From JBFGCM01 sp041581135 (GTDB lineage: Bacteria; Actinomycetota; Acidimicrobiia; Spongiisociales; UBA5794): DNA of 5,132 nt. Positions 4,973 to 5,132 of this stretch are shown in pieces (the stretch's first letter is position 1; each line of letters starts with the position of its first letter). The stretch covers positions 1-5,132 of the forward strand of contig JBFGCM010000143.1 in NCBI GenBank assembly GCA_041581135.1. Reading direction: 5' to 3'. A program made the translations under genes and the position numbers. Below the pieces are notes generated by a model, which was not told the DNA's origin, did not search any database, and saw nothing but the letters and a program-made list of their open reading frames with translations.

Positions 4973-5132
4973 ATGAGGCGACTCTTGATCATGATCGCCA
5001 TGGGGGCATTGGTGATCGGTGCGTTGGTGCCGGCCGCCGTCGCCGCGCCCGCAGATGGCAACGGCAACAAGGAGGTCATGGAGCTCGACTTCTCCGACAT
5101 ACCGATCTTCTGCGACGAGGACGATGTTCCCG
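4973..5132 (+). CDS. Small secreted protein with N-terminal signal peptide (3' truncated by window end)
   Basis: Function not recognised. Fifty-three codons are visible and remain open at the window end. The N-terminus is a textbook Sec signal: a basic n-region (MRR), a hydrophobic core LLIMIAMGALVIGALV (4-19), then PAAVAAPA with a likely signal peptidase I cut after Ala24 or Ala25. No lipobox Cys is present, so export rather than lipid anchoring is expected. The mature part starts with a short flexible segment (DGNGNKE) and becomes acidic (LDFSDIPIFCDEDDVP), including one Cys, suggesting a small extracytoplasmic domain; a disulphide partner, if any, lies outside. A good ribosome site supports the ATG. 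It appears unrelated to the upstream catabolic genes. Confidence 0.68.
   Translation, partial: MRRLLIMIAMGALVIGALVPAAVAAPADGNGNKEVMELDFSDIPIFCDEDDVP

Overview
The window is gene-dense, high-GC DNA with every supported gene on the + strand and a strong G/C third-position bias. Together with TAnnnT-type -10 hexamers, this suggests a high-GC actinobacterium. An Acidimicrobiia-like lineage is a guess from overall style only; no marker gene is present to prove it.

Left half (1-3555): this looks like one catabolic gene set. It starts with the 3' part of an isocitrate lyase/PEP mutase-family gene that is cut by the window edge. A D-2-hydroxyacid dehydrogenase follows and overlaps it by ATGA. After a 56-base gap comes a MurR/RpiR-type regulator (HTH + SIS), which overlaps by ATGA a Rieske non-haem iron oxygenase. 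The oxygenase resembles the carnitine/betaine type (CntA/YeaW/GbcA), with Glu instead of Asp as the bridging residue. The short gap before the regulator holds a perfect 10-bp inverted repeat flanking the start codon, a candidate -10 box inside it, and a perfect 12-bp palindrome just upstream. This is the best candidate control region in the window.

Right half (3556-5132): a hairpin-rich spacer closes the left unit. Three apparently separate genes follow: a classical short-chain dehydrogenase with a very strong Shine-Dalgarno, a small VOC/glyoxalase-fold protein that starts at GTG behind a recognisable TTGACG-16-TAGGTT promoter, and, after another hairpin-rich spacer, the beginning of a small secreted protein cut by the window end.

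Working hypothesis (inference): the Rieske enzyme oxidises an N-methylated or otherwise small polar substrate, the dehydrogenase and the lyase process the resulting hydroxy/keto-acid carbon skeleton, and the RpiR protein senses an intermediate and controls the set. No reductase partner for the oxygenase, no transporter, and no RNA gene, mobile element or CRISPR array is visible here.
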